From positions 252,760,960-252,824,959 of the forward strand of contig OW240912.1 in assembly GCA_933207985.1 (NCBI GenBank): a DNA stretch of 64,000 nt, in the 5' to 3' direction. Each line of letters opens with the position of its first letter. Positions within the stretch are counted from its first letter, which is position 1. This DNA is from Pelobates cultripes. Its lineage: Eukaryota; Chordata; Amphibia; Anura; Pelobatidae. The translations under genes were made by a program, and so were the position numbers. Of the stretch, positions 47,341 to 59,690 are shown in pieces. The notes under the pieces were generated by a model. The model saw only the letters and a list, made by a program, of their open reading frames with translations. It was not told where the DNA came from and did not search any database.

Positions 47341-50300
47341 CACCATCCGGAGTTTGCGACACGGTGTCCAGCTTTTGGAGACTACAGGAAATGGACCACA
47401 GGCACATTATTAGGAGCATCTGTGCTATGTAAAGGGCATTAGGGCCATGCAGAAAGAGCTGATTGGCAGTGATTGTTTCTGCCTATTGTTTGGAAAGGCC
47501 AGCCCTTTTCTAGGCTGGTGTATTGCTTCTGGACCACACCAGTAATGCAGTTCGTATTATTGGCTTGCCTCCTTTTACCCCACTGATCGGTGTCCTACTT
47601 TACTCTGATGTTGGGTGGCAGGCTATCCATCTGGAACATCATCTATTCAGCTGAGTGACATTGATTCCTTGAATTCTTAGATGCTCCATGCATGCTGGAC
47701 AGCGTGAGTCTGGCTGCAGGCAAACTGCCAGGTAGTCTTACAGAACCAGAGCATAAGCTCAGACGTAGTTTAAACAATATTTGCTAAACTTGGGGTATGT
47801 AAGGGACACTACATGAGTTTCAAGGAAATAAAACCATTTAAGTATGAATTACACCAATTTATATTCAGTAAGTAGCATGTCACCACTCAAATGCTACTAT
47901 GTGTTGCTGTGGAGGCCAAATATTTATGCAGCCTTAAATTGAATAGATGTTTTACTTGCATTTAAAAAAAAATAATATTTATTTTTTTTAATTTGAGGAG
48001 TTCATTTTTACAATAAAATTGTTGTGACCTAGAAAGTTCAGAATGAACTTATATTTTACTTTCTGCTGTTCTGGTGCTGTTGGACAGCCTGTATGCTAAA
48101 AGTAATTCTGCAGCAATCACTGACACCTTGGAACCCAGTATGATTTACCTATCAGTATGGCATATTCCTACCTTTTAATCTCCATGAAATTAATATTTAA
48201 CACATGCAGATAGAAACATCACCTCTCAGAACTGTCTCAGGAACAATAAATCTGGGAGACCTGTTAAATTTTAGTTGGCTAGGTGGAAGTTGTAATGGAA
48301 GTTTAAACATATAAATAACTGACATTATCATCTGAGAAAAGCATGCATCTCTTTTCCAAAAAAAAAAAAAAAGTTAATTAAATACTTTTTTTTTTCACAT
48401 TGGTAGACCTCAGAAAAATAATTCACCCGACATATTAAAATTGTAATTTTAAACTCACATAAACACCTATTTCATTTTGTTCTTTGTTGTTTTATTTGAA
48501 GGAAATCTAACTTTTCATAATGAGGGTTCCAAAGAACAGTATAATAGCAGATAAGTTTCCAGCAGTGTTGGCAATCCATTCTGTTTAATAAGCAAGATGA
48601 AATGTAGGTCAGTCATACATTGAGCCACACAAAGATGGATGTTAAAACTTTTCATTTGCACAGCTTGGAAAACAGCATGCCACATAACATTCCCAGTGTG
48701 CTGATTTTTAAACTGATAATTAAATTCACCACCATTTACATTTGGATCAGTACTGCTGCTACCTGCAGTTAATGAAATTAGGTGACTTTTACCTGATCCA
48801 ACATGAAATAATTTGATATATTCCTTATTCTATCCTTACCTTTTAAGAATTACAGATTTGATCATGCAATAATTTCAATATGCTATAGTTACTAGATCTA
48901 CTACTACTAATTGCTCATCATTGCGCAATGCTGTCTTAGTGATTTCTAAGGTCCTCCTGTCCACATGCATTATAAAGTTTATAAAGAAACATTAGAGGAC
49001 TATTTGTGATCACAACTAAAATTACATCATTATAAACAACTTGCAAATTGGTGAACATCTTAGCAGAGCAAACAGGTGTTGTTCACACAACCTTCATTAT
49101 CAGCCTATGCAGACTACTACTCCCAATGCTCAGTTGGGAGACACATATTTTAAGAACTTATTTTAACAGTGCTTTGTAATAACGACTAAGAATGGAAGGG
49201 CAGGCTTCTTGCAAGCTCTTATAATCTATAACATGAAGAATTTACAGAAGTTATGGCAAATGTCATTGAAACACTTCTGAATTATAACTTGGACATGCTG
49301 TTGTGTTCCTCCCCTCTAGAAAGCTAAAACAAATTCCAAATCAAAGGCAAGGACGCTTGCTGTCAATTTAGAACAATTGTTCGTTTGCAGTGTCTGTAAT
49401 TATTGAAGTCATATCTAACTGAAAACATTTTGTTTCATTATTTGCAAAACAGAATTTTTCAGAGATCAATGCAGACTTAGATCTTTAAATGTTATGTTTT
49501 GACATTATTGTAGATTGGAATTATATTGTTATTTTTTTCTGTTTTTGTTAGTAGAATGTTAAATCATACACTAACTAAAAACATCGGCAGTATATTATTT
49601 ACATGTACAAACATCACAAATGTAAAATAAATGAATGCAAAATACTTTGTGGAAAATGTTTTTCCATGTACTCCAATATGGTCTATTACTTGGGTTCCAA
49701 TAATGTAACAAAGATACATACGTGCTCAATATGTTATGTCAAATTTGCAAGGCTTTATTACAATGGATAGTAATGTAAAAGTAAAGTAATGTATGCCAAT
49801 TATTTAAAACTGCATAAATAAGTGTTCATTTACATCAAAGATTGAAATATAGTCAGAAAGAGTTCCGGAATGACACTCCACATTCCCACCCACTGTTGTA
49901 GGAGGCAGTATAAAATAAGACACTAATCAGTAGAGCCAGCATGGTGCAGATCACATTTTATTGCTAGAATGACAAGTTCCAAAATATCCCAAGGGTGTAC
50001 ATTTGGGGTGAAGATTTTAGCACGCCTGCATTTTAACTGAGAACTGAAATTATAAAAAAAAAACTCGCCCACCGGCTGCACAATTTATACGAATATACAT
50101 CAGAATCTAACCTTGCTCACTTCGTTGCCAACAATTATAAATTACACAGCAACCATTATTTTCTTCCCAATTTGAATTGATCATATTTAATCTGAATGAT
50201 TATGTCTGAATTTGCTTTTGTAATTCTAACTTTTGGTAGAAAATAATAACAAATCAGTAATTTCATTATACTTCATAGTGCACATCACTCTATGTATATT

Positions 50301-50633
50301 TATTGTACAGAACCGTACTGAACTCTGTAGTCTGTAGACTGAAATAGTAGAGCACTTGACAACTGTGTCTATATTGCAAATTTGAAATGTTGAGATCTAG
50401 AAACTGTCAACATACGCGTGTCTTTGAGGTTGTGCTGTTTATGACAGCCAAGTTGTCTGTAATTTACAGCTGGTAGTTTACTACATTTGTAGAAAAGAAA
50501 TGTAACCTGTGCATTTAATATTTAGAACACATTTACTAAATAAATGTATGTGGAGCAGCAAACAAAACAAGCAGTCCTGAAAATTATTAAATAGTTGCAA
50601 ATATATTGTGCCATAGAAGGAAGGACACAAAGA
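47341..50633. other. Plain AT-rich intron
   Basis: 47341-47780 is GC-richer and may be an old repeat. The rest shows poly-A/T runs only. No gene was recognised. Confidence 0.5.
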
Positions 50634-50813
50634 TACCGTATATACTAGAGTATAAGACGAGTTTTTCAGCACATTTTTTGTGCTGAAAATTCTCACTCGT
50701 CTTATACTCAAGTCAATGTCTGTATTATGGCAACTTACATTGCCATAATACAGACAAGGACTGCCGGGCTCATTACAAGCCCGGCGGTCCTGTTGTGGGC
50801 TGGTAGAGAGCTG

Positions 50814-51030
50814 TTACTTACCTTTCCTGCAGCTCCTGTCAGCTCATGTCTCTCTCCTCCGGTCCGGTCAGCTCCCCTGCAAGTCTCGCGAGAGCCATGG
50901 GGTCAGAGCGTTGCCATGGGTTACCGTGGCAATGCTCCATGCGGCACTCACACCGCGAGACTTGCAGGGGAGCTGATCGGACCAGAGGAGAGAGAAGGGA
51001 GCTGACAGGAGCTGCAGGAAAGGTAAGTAA
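50814..51030. repeat. 217-bp GC-rich hairpin
   Basis: Arms of about 105 bp: 'ttacttacctttcctgcagc' at 50814 pairs with 'gctgcaggaaaggtaagtaa' at 51011-51030, and 'gctcccctgcaagtctcgcg' pairs with 'cgcgagacttgcaggggagc'. The centre is near 50921 (gccatgggttaccgtggc). The overlapping open frames on both strands (50727-51005, 50839-51198) are products of this symmetry, not genes. Confidence 0.88.
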
Positions 51031-51204
51031 ACACTTCCTGCCAGCCCCCTCCAGCACTGGACTACTAGGGAATGAGACCCCCCTCCCTGGCCAGCTAACA
51101 AGCAGGGAGGGGGGACAAAGAAAAATAATATAAATATTTAAATAAAATAGCATAAAAATAATAATATTAAAAAAATATATTAAAATACCCCCCACCAAGG
51201 CTCT

Positions 51205-51570
51205 GCATCACATACACATACACACACTGCACTCATACACACACACACTGCATTCATACACACACACTGCACTCATTCATACACACTGCATTCATACACA
51301 CTGCATTCATACACACACACTGCAATCATTCATACACACTGCATTCATAAACACACACACACTGTACTCATACACACACTGAGCTCATACACACACACAC
51401 ACACTGCACTCATACACACACACTGCATTCATACACACACACTGCACGCATACACACACACACTGCATTCATACACATACACACTGAACTCATACACACA
51501 CACATTGCATTCATACACACACACTGCATTCATACACACACACATACACACACTGCATTCATTATATACA
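51205..51570. repeat. CA-rich minisatellite
   Basis: An irregular array of 'cacacactgcattcataca' type units of about 18-24 bp, with variants (ctgcactcat, ctgagctcat). Confidence 0.9.
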
Positions 51571-52026
51571 CACGCTGTAAATAAATATTAAATTAATATA
51601 ATTTTGGGGGGATCTAATTTTATTTAGAAATTTACCAGTAGCTGCTGCATTTCCCAACCTAGTCTTATACTCAAGTCAATAAGTTTTCCCATTTTGGGGG
51701 GGTAAAAGTAGGGGTCTCGACTTATATTCGGGTCGACTTATACTCGAGTATATACGGTAAGTAAGATTCCAAAACCCTCAGGTAAATTGATCCAGCAGTT
51801 GCATGCTGCAAAAATGAGACTATATCTCCATATCTTAGCTTTATGTCTCCCTCGACTATATATTTTTCCTTAGGTGAAGTCCAGAGCATTATAAACCGTA
51901 TACAGTCATGGGAAAAAATAAAGTACACCCTCTCTGAATGATATGGTTGTACATATCAGGAAATAATAGTAATCTGTTTTTTAACAAGGATTAAAATCAG
52001 GTACATACAACCCAAGATGAACAACA

Positions 52027-52250
52027 ACACATAGTTACATAATTACATAGTTATATAGGCTGAAAAGAGACATGTGTCCATCAAGTTCAGCCTTCCTCAC
52101 ATGTTGCTGTTAATCCAAAAAAAAGGCAAAAAAATCCAGTTTGAAGCACCAATTTTGCAACAAACTAGGAAAAAAATTCCTCCTTGACCCCAGGATGGCA
52201 GTCAGATTTATCCTTGGATCAAGAAGCTATTAGCCTACATTGAAAAATGA
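52027..52250 (-). mobile_element. CR1-type LINE 3' fragment nested in Tc1
   Basis: 'agttacatagttatataggc', 'catcaagttcagccttcctc', 'caaactaggaaaaaaattcc' and 'cagatttatccttggatcaa' are words of the 3' end of a frog CR1/L2-like LINE, in antisense. Tc1 text stops at about 52026 and resumes near 52255. Confidence 0.7.
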
Positions 52251-52769
52251 GTTGCTGTTTAAACATCTGTAAGGACTCTGATAAAATTACACAGTGTCAT
52301 GATGTATTTAACAAAAATAAAGCCATATGATTTAACAGCTTGCAGCTATTTAGCAGCAATAACTTGAAGTAATTATTTTCTGTATGGCATTAACAGTATC
52401 TAATAATGTTGTGGAGGAATTTTCTTCTTTACAACATTGCTTCATTGAGGTTTGCTGGCATTTGTGTATGCACTGCTCTATTAAGGTCCCACCTAAGCAT
52501 TTTAATCGGGTTGAGGTCTAGACTTTGACTTGGCCTTTGCAACATACTTGTTTATTTTCTTTTCCAGTCATTTTGTTATAGATTTGTTGCTGTGCTTGGA
52601 TCATTGTCCTGTTGCCAATGAAGGGTTTGTTGTGTTATACAATTTGGTCTTGTCTGTCCAAAGGTCATTGTTCCAGAAGTCTTCAGATGCAACTTTTCAA
52701 AACTAAGTTGTGCTGCCATGTTCTTTTTAGAGAGAAGAGTTTTTCTCCTGGCAACCATTCCAAGCAGGG

Positions 52770-53372
52770 TCGGCGCTTCCATTAGGCCACTTAGGCGGTG
52801 GCATAGGGCGCTGGCTCACTGGTGGCACCGCAGAAGAGGCATGCGCAGGAGTGGTGCTGCCGGAGTGCCGGCTACAGAATAAGCCACCCAGCAGGGAGAT
52901 CGCCAGTGAGCCGCCCCCCAAAGCCACAGTCCGCAGTCAAAGGCTGCCCCTGGTGCAGAGTGGGAGGAGGGAGACCTTGGTCTGTACTTCCTGGCCAAGT
53001 TTCCGCTCCTCTTAATAAATTAGAGCGTTGCCATGGTATACCATGGCAACGCTCTTATACAGCTGGCCAGAAGGAACTGCATTGCACACCAGACCACCAG
53101 GGAACATGATCCCCACCTCCCTGGACCAAGGTAAGGTAAAGGGAGGGTGGAATAAACATTTTTTTGTTTGTTTTATTAAAAGAAATATATATTAACCCAT
53201 TACATCATCTAACCCCCCCCCACTGTCCCAATCCGCCCAATACTGCACCTATCTCCCCCACCACTGCCCCAATCCCCGCATTACTTAACCTATCTCCCCC
53301 ACTACTGCCTCATTCCCCCACCTCTGCTCCAATCCCCTCCAGTACTGCCCCTATCTCCCCCACTACTTGATT
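52770..53372. mobile_element. GC-rich repeat nested in Tc1, with satellite
   Basis: It starts 'gcagggtcggcgcttccatt', carries the perfect palindrome at 53022-53055, and ends in a C-rich array (53210-53370) of units like 'actgccccaatccccgc' / 'cctatctcccccacta'. Tc1 text breaks at 'caaccattccaa' and resumes after 'cccccactact'. Similar wording at about 14790 (cccattaggcagattaggca) suggests a family. There is no coding domain. Confidence 0.6.
53022..53055. repeat. Perfect 34-bp palindrome
   Basis: agagcgttgccatggta meets its exact reverse complement with no spacer. Confidence 0.95.
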
Positions 53373-53632
53373 AGCAGCACGTCTTCTACTTAGCCTCTAC
53401 TAATGGAAGCAGTAAGGGTGTATTTAGTTTTGAACACATGGCTTCTTGATTGTGGCTTTATTTTTGTTAATTAAGTCATAACATGGTGTAATATATAATT
53501 TGTTGTTGTTCATCTGAGGTTGTATTTACCTAATTTTAAGACCTGGTAAGGAAGAGATGATTGTCAATATGACCTGATGTGTAAAACTAGAATTCAAAGA
53601 GGGCGTTCTTTATTTTTCCTCATGATTGTATG

Positions 53633-54860
53633 TATATTTTGATGCATGCCTAAAATGTACTAATTGCTTCCATTAGTCAGTTTGTAACAGATATTAATGG
53701 TGAGATTTATTAATTTAAAGCAGGTATCATTCTGAGCCAAAATTAAAAAAAATGACCTATTGCAATGGAAACTAACAGAATGCATTTCAACATTAGCACC
53801 TTTTACCTAAGATAGCATCTGTTTTGCTTTAATAAATCTTCCCTAGTATGTTCCTAAGTATAAACAGATTATTATTTACTACTGGAATAGTGGAAATTTA
53901 AGGTAGAAAAAGTATATTTTTCATGTAATAAATGGATCCTAGGAGAATTAACAATTCTTAATATTTAACTGGGGAATGTTAAACTTTATTAGAACTTACT
54001 CTATCTGCCATATTGCTATTCCTTAGTTGCAACACTTTTCATTTTATTTTAGTTGCTTCAAATGTCTTTTCTTATTGGTAAAGATGTTTTATTTCCAATA
54101 TTCCTTACAAGATATACTCAACTGGGAACTATCTGCATTTAGACTCATACAATTCTGTAAAACCTATAACATACATTAAGACAAGCCTATTTTTATGAGA
54201 AGAAGGCTTCAAAACACGCTCTATAATGTTCTTGTGCATTGACTTCTACCATAAAACAAATACAAGTGTACACAGAGCTAAAATAACAATTATTAACCTA
54301 GCAGTGTTGACACTACACAGCAAAGACTACACAGATGTTTCAATTTCAGTTATACCTGTTAATATTAAGTAAAATTGCACATTCATTTGTAAATTTAAAT
54401 AACCATGCAGCAAAGTATATTACTATTATACAGTTAAAGTGTATTTAAATGTTACCATATAAGTAACTCTAATTTGAATTTCAGTGAGTAACCTACAATT
54501 GTATACAGATTACAGATTGCATTTAAAGTGTACCTGTTAAGTTTAAAAAGAGCTTAATCATTCTCAGAGGAAAAGTGGCAAAAGGCATTAATAGCAATGA
54601 AAGGGGTGTCATGATGCTCTGCCCACTGGGAAACATGCAGGAAAGTCTGGTTCAGATGGTACTTAACACCGACACACTTGAAGCACATATAACCATCAAT
54701 ATGATTGAGGTACAGCAAAGAACCAGGGGCTACGCTCCCCATTTTTTGGTCATATCAATCTGTACAACCACTCTGGGTGAACATACAAGCACTACTCCAA
54801 CAGATCTTTTAAATATTGATCTCTCTCCCACCACAGGCATTTATTCTAAACATGTTACCT
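53633..54860. other. Plain AT-rich intron
   Basis: No gene or intact repeat. 54575-54862 holds a 95-residue open frame without a recognised domain; it may belong to the L1 scrap that follows. Confidence 0.5.
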
Positions 54861-54862
54861 GA

Positions 54863-55204
54863 GTCCATACCTCTAGCCCATCGAGCACTGACTCTTTATG
54901 TCCTCACCACAGCCAACATTGGAAATCCAAGACAATACCATCGACTCAAGAGATGCAAGCAGTTCGAAACACAAACTGGCAACATGGCATGCTAGAGAAA
55001 TTCGAAAAAGTGTGATCCAGCTGGGACAGCTGCTTCCCTGGCTAAGAAAATAGAAACTCCAAATGGACATGGAGTCTTCCGTTGTCCTCCCCCTTTCCTT
55101 CTTCATCCTCCCCTATTATTATTTATTAATATTGTTCAGTACAAGTCAAGTTGGTGACGCTGTTAAATGTATGTCGTATACTGCTAAGCATTTGTTGTTT
55201 TAGA
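54863..55204 (+). mobile_element. L1-type ORF2 C-terminal scrap and 3' tail
   Basis: On the plus strand the words NWQHGMLEKFEKV and, after a stop, SSWDSCFPG resemble the end of L1 ORF2 (the 'KFxKVWSPW' region near its C-terminus). C-rich and T-rich non-coding sequence of LINE 3'UTR type follows. It is short and decayed, and abuts the CR1 3' end at about 55205. Confidence 0.4.
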
Positions 55205-57165
55205 AACAAAGAAACATAGAATGTGACGGCAGATAAGAACCATTCGGCCCATCTAGTCTGCCCAATTTTCTAAATACTTTCATTAGTCCCTGGCCTTATC
55301 TTATAGTAAGGATAGCCTTATGCCTATCCCACGCATGCTTAAACTCCTTTACTGTGTTAACCTCTACCACTTCAGCTGGAAGGCTATTCCATGCATCCAC
55401 TACCCTCTCAGTAAAGTAATACTTTCTGATATTAAACCTTTGTCCCTCTAATTTAAGACTATTGTTGTGGTAGTTTTTCTTCTTTTAAATATAGTCTCCT
55501 CCTTTACTGTGTTGATTCCCTTTATGTATTTAAATGTTTCTATCATATCCCCCCTGTCTCGTCTTTCCTCCAAGCTATACATGTTAAGATCCTTTAACCT
55601 TTCCTGGTAAGTTTTATCCCGCAATCCATGAACCAGTTTAGTAGCTCTTCTCTGAACTCTCTCTAAGGTATCAATATCCTTCTGAAGATATGGTCTCCAG
55701 TACTGTGTACAATACTCCAAGTGAGGTCTCACCAGTGGTCTGTACAATGACATGAGCTAATACCTCTCCCTATACAACCAAGCATTTTGCTAGCATTTCC
55801 TGCTGCTCTATTACATTGTCTGCCTACCTTTAAGTCATCAGAAATAATTACACCTAAATCCCTTTCCTCAGATGTTGAGGTTAGGACTCTATCACATATT
55901 CTGTACTCTGCCCTTGGGTTTTTACGTCCAAGATGCATTACCTTATCCACATTAAATGTCAGTTGCCACAATTCTGACCATTTTTCTAGTTTACCTAAAT
56001 CATTTGCCATTTGGCTTATCCCTCCTGGAACATCAACCCTGTTACATATCTTAGTATCATCAGGAAAAAAAAAAACATACCTTACCATCAAGACCTTCTG
56101 CAATATCACTAATAAAAATATTAAAGAGAATGGGTCCAAGAACAGATCCCTGAGGTACCCCACTGGTGACAAGTCCAAGCTTCGAATATATTCCATTGAC
56201 TACAACCCTCTGTTGACTGTCACTCAGCCACTGCCTTACCCATTCAACAATATTGGTATCCAAACTTAAAAATTGCAGTTTATTGATAAGCATTCTATGT
56301 GCAACAGTGTCAAAAGCCTTACTGAAATCTAGGTAAACAATGTCTACTGCACCACACTGATCTATAATTTTAGTTACCCAATCAAAAAAATCAATAAGAT
56401 TAGTTTGGCATGATCTCCCTGAAGTAAACCCATGTTGTCTCTGATATTGAAATCCATGTGTTTTTAGATGTTCAACAATCCTATCCTTTAACATGGTTTC
56501 CATCACTTTCCCAACTACTGAAATAAGGCTTACTGGCCTATAGTTGCCCGACTCCTCCCTACTACCTTTCTTGTGAATGGGCACAACATTCGCTAACTTC
56601 CAATCTTCTGGGACTATTCCTGTTAACAATGATTGGTTAAATAAATCTGTTAATGGTTTTGCTAGCACACCACTAAACTCATTTAATAGCTTTAGGTGTA
56701 TTCCATCAGGTCCCATTGACTTATTTGTCTTTACGTTTGACAGTTGAAATAGAACCTCTTCCTCTGTAAACTCATGTGTAATAAATGACTCATTTATCCT
56801 TTTTCTTAGCTGAGGTCCCTTTCCTTCATTTTCATCTGTAAATACAGAACAAAAATATTCATTGAGACAGTCAGCTAGACCTTTATCCTCTTCTACATAC
56901 CTTCCTTCTTTTGTTTTTAATCTAACTAATCCTTGTTTTACTTTTCTTTTCTCATTTATGTATCTAAAAAAAGTTTTGTCCCCCTTTTTTACTGATTGTG
57001 CTACTTTCTCTTCTGTGTGTGATTTGGAAGCTCTTATAACTTGCTTACCCTCTTTCTGTCTAATCTTATATATCATTTTGTCTTCCTCACTCTGGTTTTT
57101 TTTATAATTCCTAAATGCTAACTTTTTGTTTTTAACTATTTTGGCTACATCAGCACCTGTGCTAA
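55205..57165 (-). mobile_element. 5'-truncated CR1 LINE (copy 2)
   Basis: About 2 kb of a CR1 element in antisense to DMD. Its 3' end is at 55205 (aaacatagaatgtgacgg), and the coding part reaches 57076 and beyond. The endonuclease domain is missing, as usual for 5'-truncated CR1. It belongs to the same family as 15540-16575 and extends about 500 bp further into the RT. Confidence 0.9.
55448..57076 (-). pseudogene. CR1 reverse transcriptase, frameshifted
   Basis: The longest open part, 56060-57076 (338 codons), holds RT motifs in order: [17 protein letters not shown] (motif 0-1), [19 protein letters not shown] (motif 2), [37 protein letters not shown] (motif A with catalytic Asp), and [20 protein letters not shown] (motif B). 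A poly-A run (poly-T in sense) at 56065-56075 shifts the frame. The next frame, 55729-56196, starts with [16 protein letters not shown], motif C, where Phe-Ala-Asp-Asp has become FPDD. A third frame, 55448-55753, has LVRPHLEYCTQYWRPYLQKD and ends with the element. RT of CR1 copies its RNA at the nick. This copy is dead. Confidence 0.88.
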
Positions 57166-59270
57166 ATGGTAATAATATTTTGTCGTTGTTGTGATGTCAA
57201 AATGTAATAACAATTAAATATAAAAAAAGAGCAGAAACATAAATATATAAAGTTAAGCTAATAGTATTGCTAGCAAATGTATATATTTTTTAAGAGATGT
57301 AAGCCAAGAATTGACTAACAGACAAGACAGAAGAAACCTCTTACAGGTAGTTCCTTTGTGATTTGATGTACTTATTTCATGGTGCTTCTGTTCCTTGAAC
57401 ATTGATGGCTTACTGGAAGAGTTATATATTCTCTTATATATAACTGCTGGTAAAATAGTAATAATGCTTTTTAAAAAAGACCGAAGTTCAACTTTTTGGT
57501 GCATCATATAATTGTTTAAGAAGTCAAGCTCCTGTGCATTTGCAGGAGTAGAAAAATAAATGATTTCCATTATTCACAGTGATTTGCTGGCAGGAGTGAA
57601 AAGATGAATCAGGAGGGGTGAAGCTTAAGGGTTCAATGCTGTGTACCAATCTGAAAGTATGATCAGCAACACTTACCTAAGACAGTTGTTCCTTCACAAA
57701 CCACCTCAACAAAATCTCTTCTAGACAGATTGATGGCTGCCTCTAATGATGAACTGTGTGTTTAGTAGTGAGATTGTCCCTCACTGCAGTTCAACTTCAC
57801 CCACTAGGAGATCATCACTACTAATAAGGTCTCATCAGTACTCATGAGAAGCATTACATTCCAGTTTGTGCAGAGGCAACAAAGCAATTAGAAGACTACA
57901 TTTCCGACTGTGAGTCTGTGTCTCAGACACTTTATAAATGTGCTGATTTCTCTTAAAATTGACAAATTACACAAAGAGAACAATCTGTTAACCCTAAATC
58001 ACCTCCTCAAACTGATGTTTTGTATTCCCTTAACACTCCAGCTTATAACATAATAAAATGTAGCTCTTTAAGGATACATTTTATTCTGTTTTGAATAATT
58101 ATGTTATAAACTGATATATGCATTTCCCTAGGTGTAGAGATATGAGTGCCGTGTTCTAGGAAAAAACGAGTCAGGAAGGCCATTAGTAGCATGCAAGTAT
58201 ATGATTAGCCATTCATTTTGGAAGAAACCATGGTGTTTTGTTTGACTTTAACTAATGAATTACTTTGCTATTCAGGCAATTATTCAGATTATGCTGCATC
58301 GTCTAACAATGGCATCAAATTATCTATCAGGGCAAGAAAAATGCATTAATAGCAAATACTTGAAATTAATAATGAATACACGCCATGCCTACAGAAACTA
58401 ACGCAATTCCTATGTTTACACTGCTCTTACAATTAATGTGCTTTTGACATATTTTCAGACCAATATTAGATACATAATCCAAAATAAAGATTGTAATAAT
58501 GGAAATTTGACTGCTTAATGCAGAGAAAGTAGTGCTAAACAGAAATCATTAGAATGCATTTGAAAGTATTGGAATGTGTAATGCATGGTTTGAATTTCAT
58601 CTGTAAATGCTTGTAAATAGTGTGGCTTATAAATAGTATGTCACAGTACATTATGTTTTAGTGTGAGCCTTTTTTTTACTATAACTATTGGTATCAGTGT
58701 TCTCATTATTAAAATGCATCATTACAACCAATGAAGGAATTCCACAGATATCATGGAGTCATGATGTCAGTGTACTCACTAAGAACAATGAGATTAGGAA
58801 ATATTTACATTATTACAAATATTTGTGTAGAATCTGTAGGGGCAGCTTTTTCATAACAAACCTGGTATCCATTAAGAAGTATATATTAAACCATGCAATT
58901 TTCTATATTATTACATTATATTATTAGGATATGAAACAGATCTATTTAGGCTACTTGATTTCACCTTTTAATACATATACTGTATATGAAGCTGGGACTC
59001 TAGTACACTCATTCACTAAATACCATCGTCAGCTCATGGTATGTGGTAGTTTTTATAAACACCTGACTAAGGCAAATATAATGGGGGTTTAGTTACAGTA
59101 TATGATCATATATTGCATAAGCCTGCCACCAGAGGAGTAACTAGAAATCACTGGGCCCAGTGCAAAAATTGCTTTGGACCTCCCCATGTGTCTCTCCCTC
59201 CCCCCAACCCCTCCATGCTTTTCTTCCCCCCTTAGTCTCTCTATGCATCTCATATCCCCCAACCACTCCA
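57166..59270. other. Plain AT-rich intron
   Basis: 57580-58000 is slightly GC-richer without a recognised family. No coding sequence. Confidence 0.5.
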
Positions 59271-59274
59271 TCTG

Positions 59275-59690
59275 TATTGTGTGTGTGTGTGCATGTGTGT
59301 GTGTGCATGTGTAGGGATGCATTGTGTGTTTCTATGTGTGTTGGGATGCATTGTGTGTGTGTGTTGGGGTGCAGTTTGTGTGTGTAGGGATCCAGTTTGT
59401 GTGTGTGTGTGTGTGTACGTAGGGATGCAGTATGTGTGTGTGTAGGGATGTATTGTTTGTGTATGTATGTAGGGATGCATTATGTGTGTGTGTGTATGTA
59501 GGGATGCGTTGTGTGTCTCTGTGTGTGTGTATATGTAGGGATGCATTGTGTGTGTGTATATGGATGCACTGTGTGTGTGTGTGTGTGTGTGTAGGGATCC
59601 AGTTTGTGTGTGTGTGTATAGGGATACAGTGTGTGTGTGTAGGGATGCCTTATGTGTGTGTGTTTGTGTGGGTGTATGTATGTGTATACA
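59275..59690. repeat. TG-rich minisatellite
   Basis: About 415 bp of (TG)n broken by 'tagggatgcattgtgtgtg' units of roughly 20-45 bp. The Cys/Val-rich and His/Thr-rich open frames on the two strands are translations of this repeat, not proteins. Confidence 0.93.

Larger units (their letters stand above)
50634..51759. mobile_element. TIR element with hairpins and internal satellite
   Basis: The left end taccgtatatactagagtat and right end atactcgagtatatacggta are 26-bp inverted repeats with about two mismatches. 'cttatactcaagtcaat' also occurs inside both ends (about 50700 and 51663), once directly. The interior holds three hairpins (50719-50757, 50763-50785, 50814-51030), an AT-rich tract and a CA-type satellite. 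There is no transposase, so it is non-autonomous. I saw no clear target-site duplication and cannot place the superfamily. Confidence 0.75.
51901..53632 (-). mobile_element. Tc1-like transposon remnant with two nested insertions
   Basis: The left end tacagtcatgggaaaaaata and right end 'tatttttcctcatgattgta' are inverted repeats with TA. Dead transposase lies on the minus strand; at 52576-52782 it reads RRKTLLSKKNMAAQLSFEKL, a Tc1 motif between the DNA-binding and catalytic domains, and then WQQDND. It is interrupted by a CR1 3' scrap (about 52027-52245) and a GC-rich block (about 52770-53370). Confidence 0.8.

Noticed and set aside
50727..51198. Overlapping 90-120 codon frames on both strands
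   Set aside because: The hairpin makes the two strands read alike (same LTFPAAPVSS-type peptide on both). No known domain.
51205..51570. Regularly spaced repeats resembling a CRISPR array
   Set aside because: Simple CA-type satellite with no unique spacers, in a vertebrate intron.
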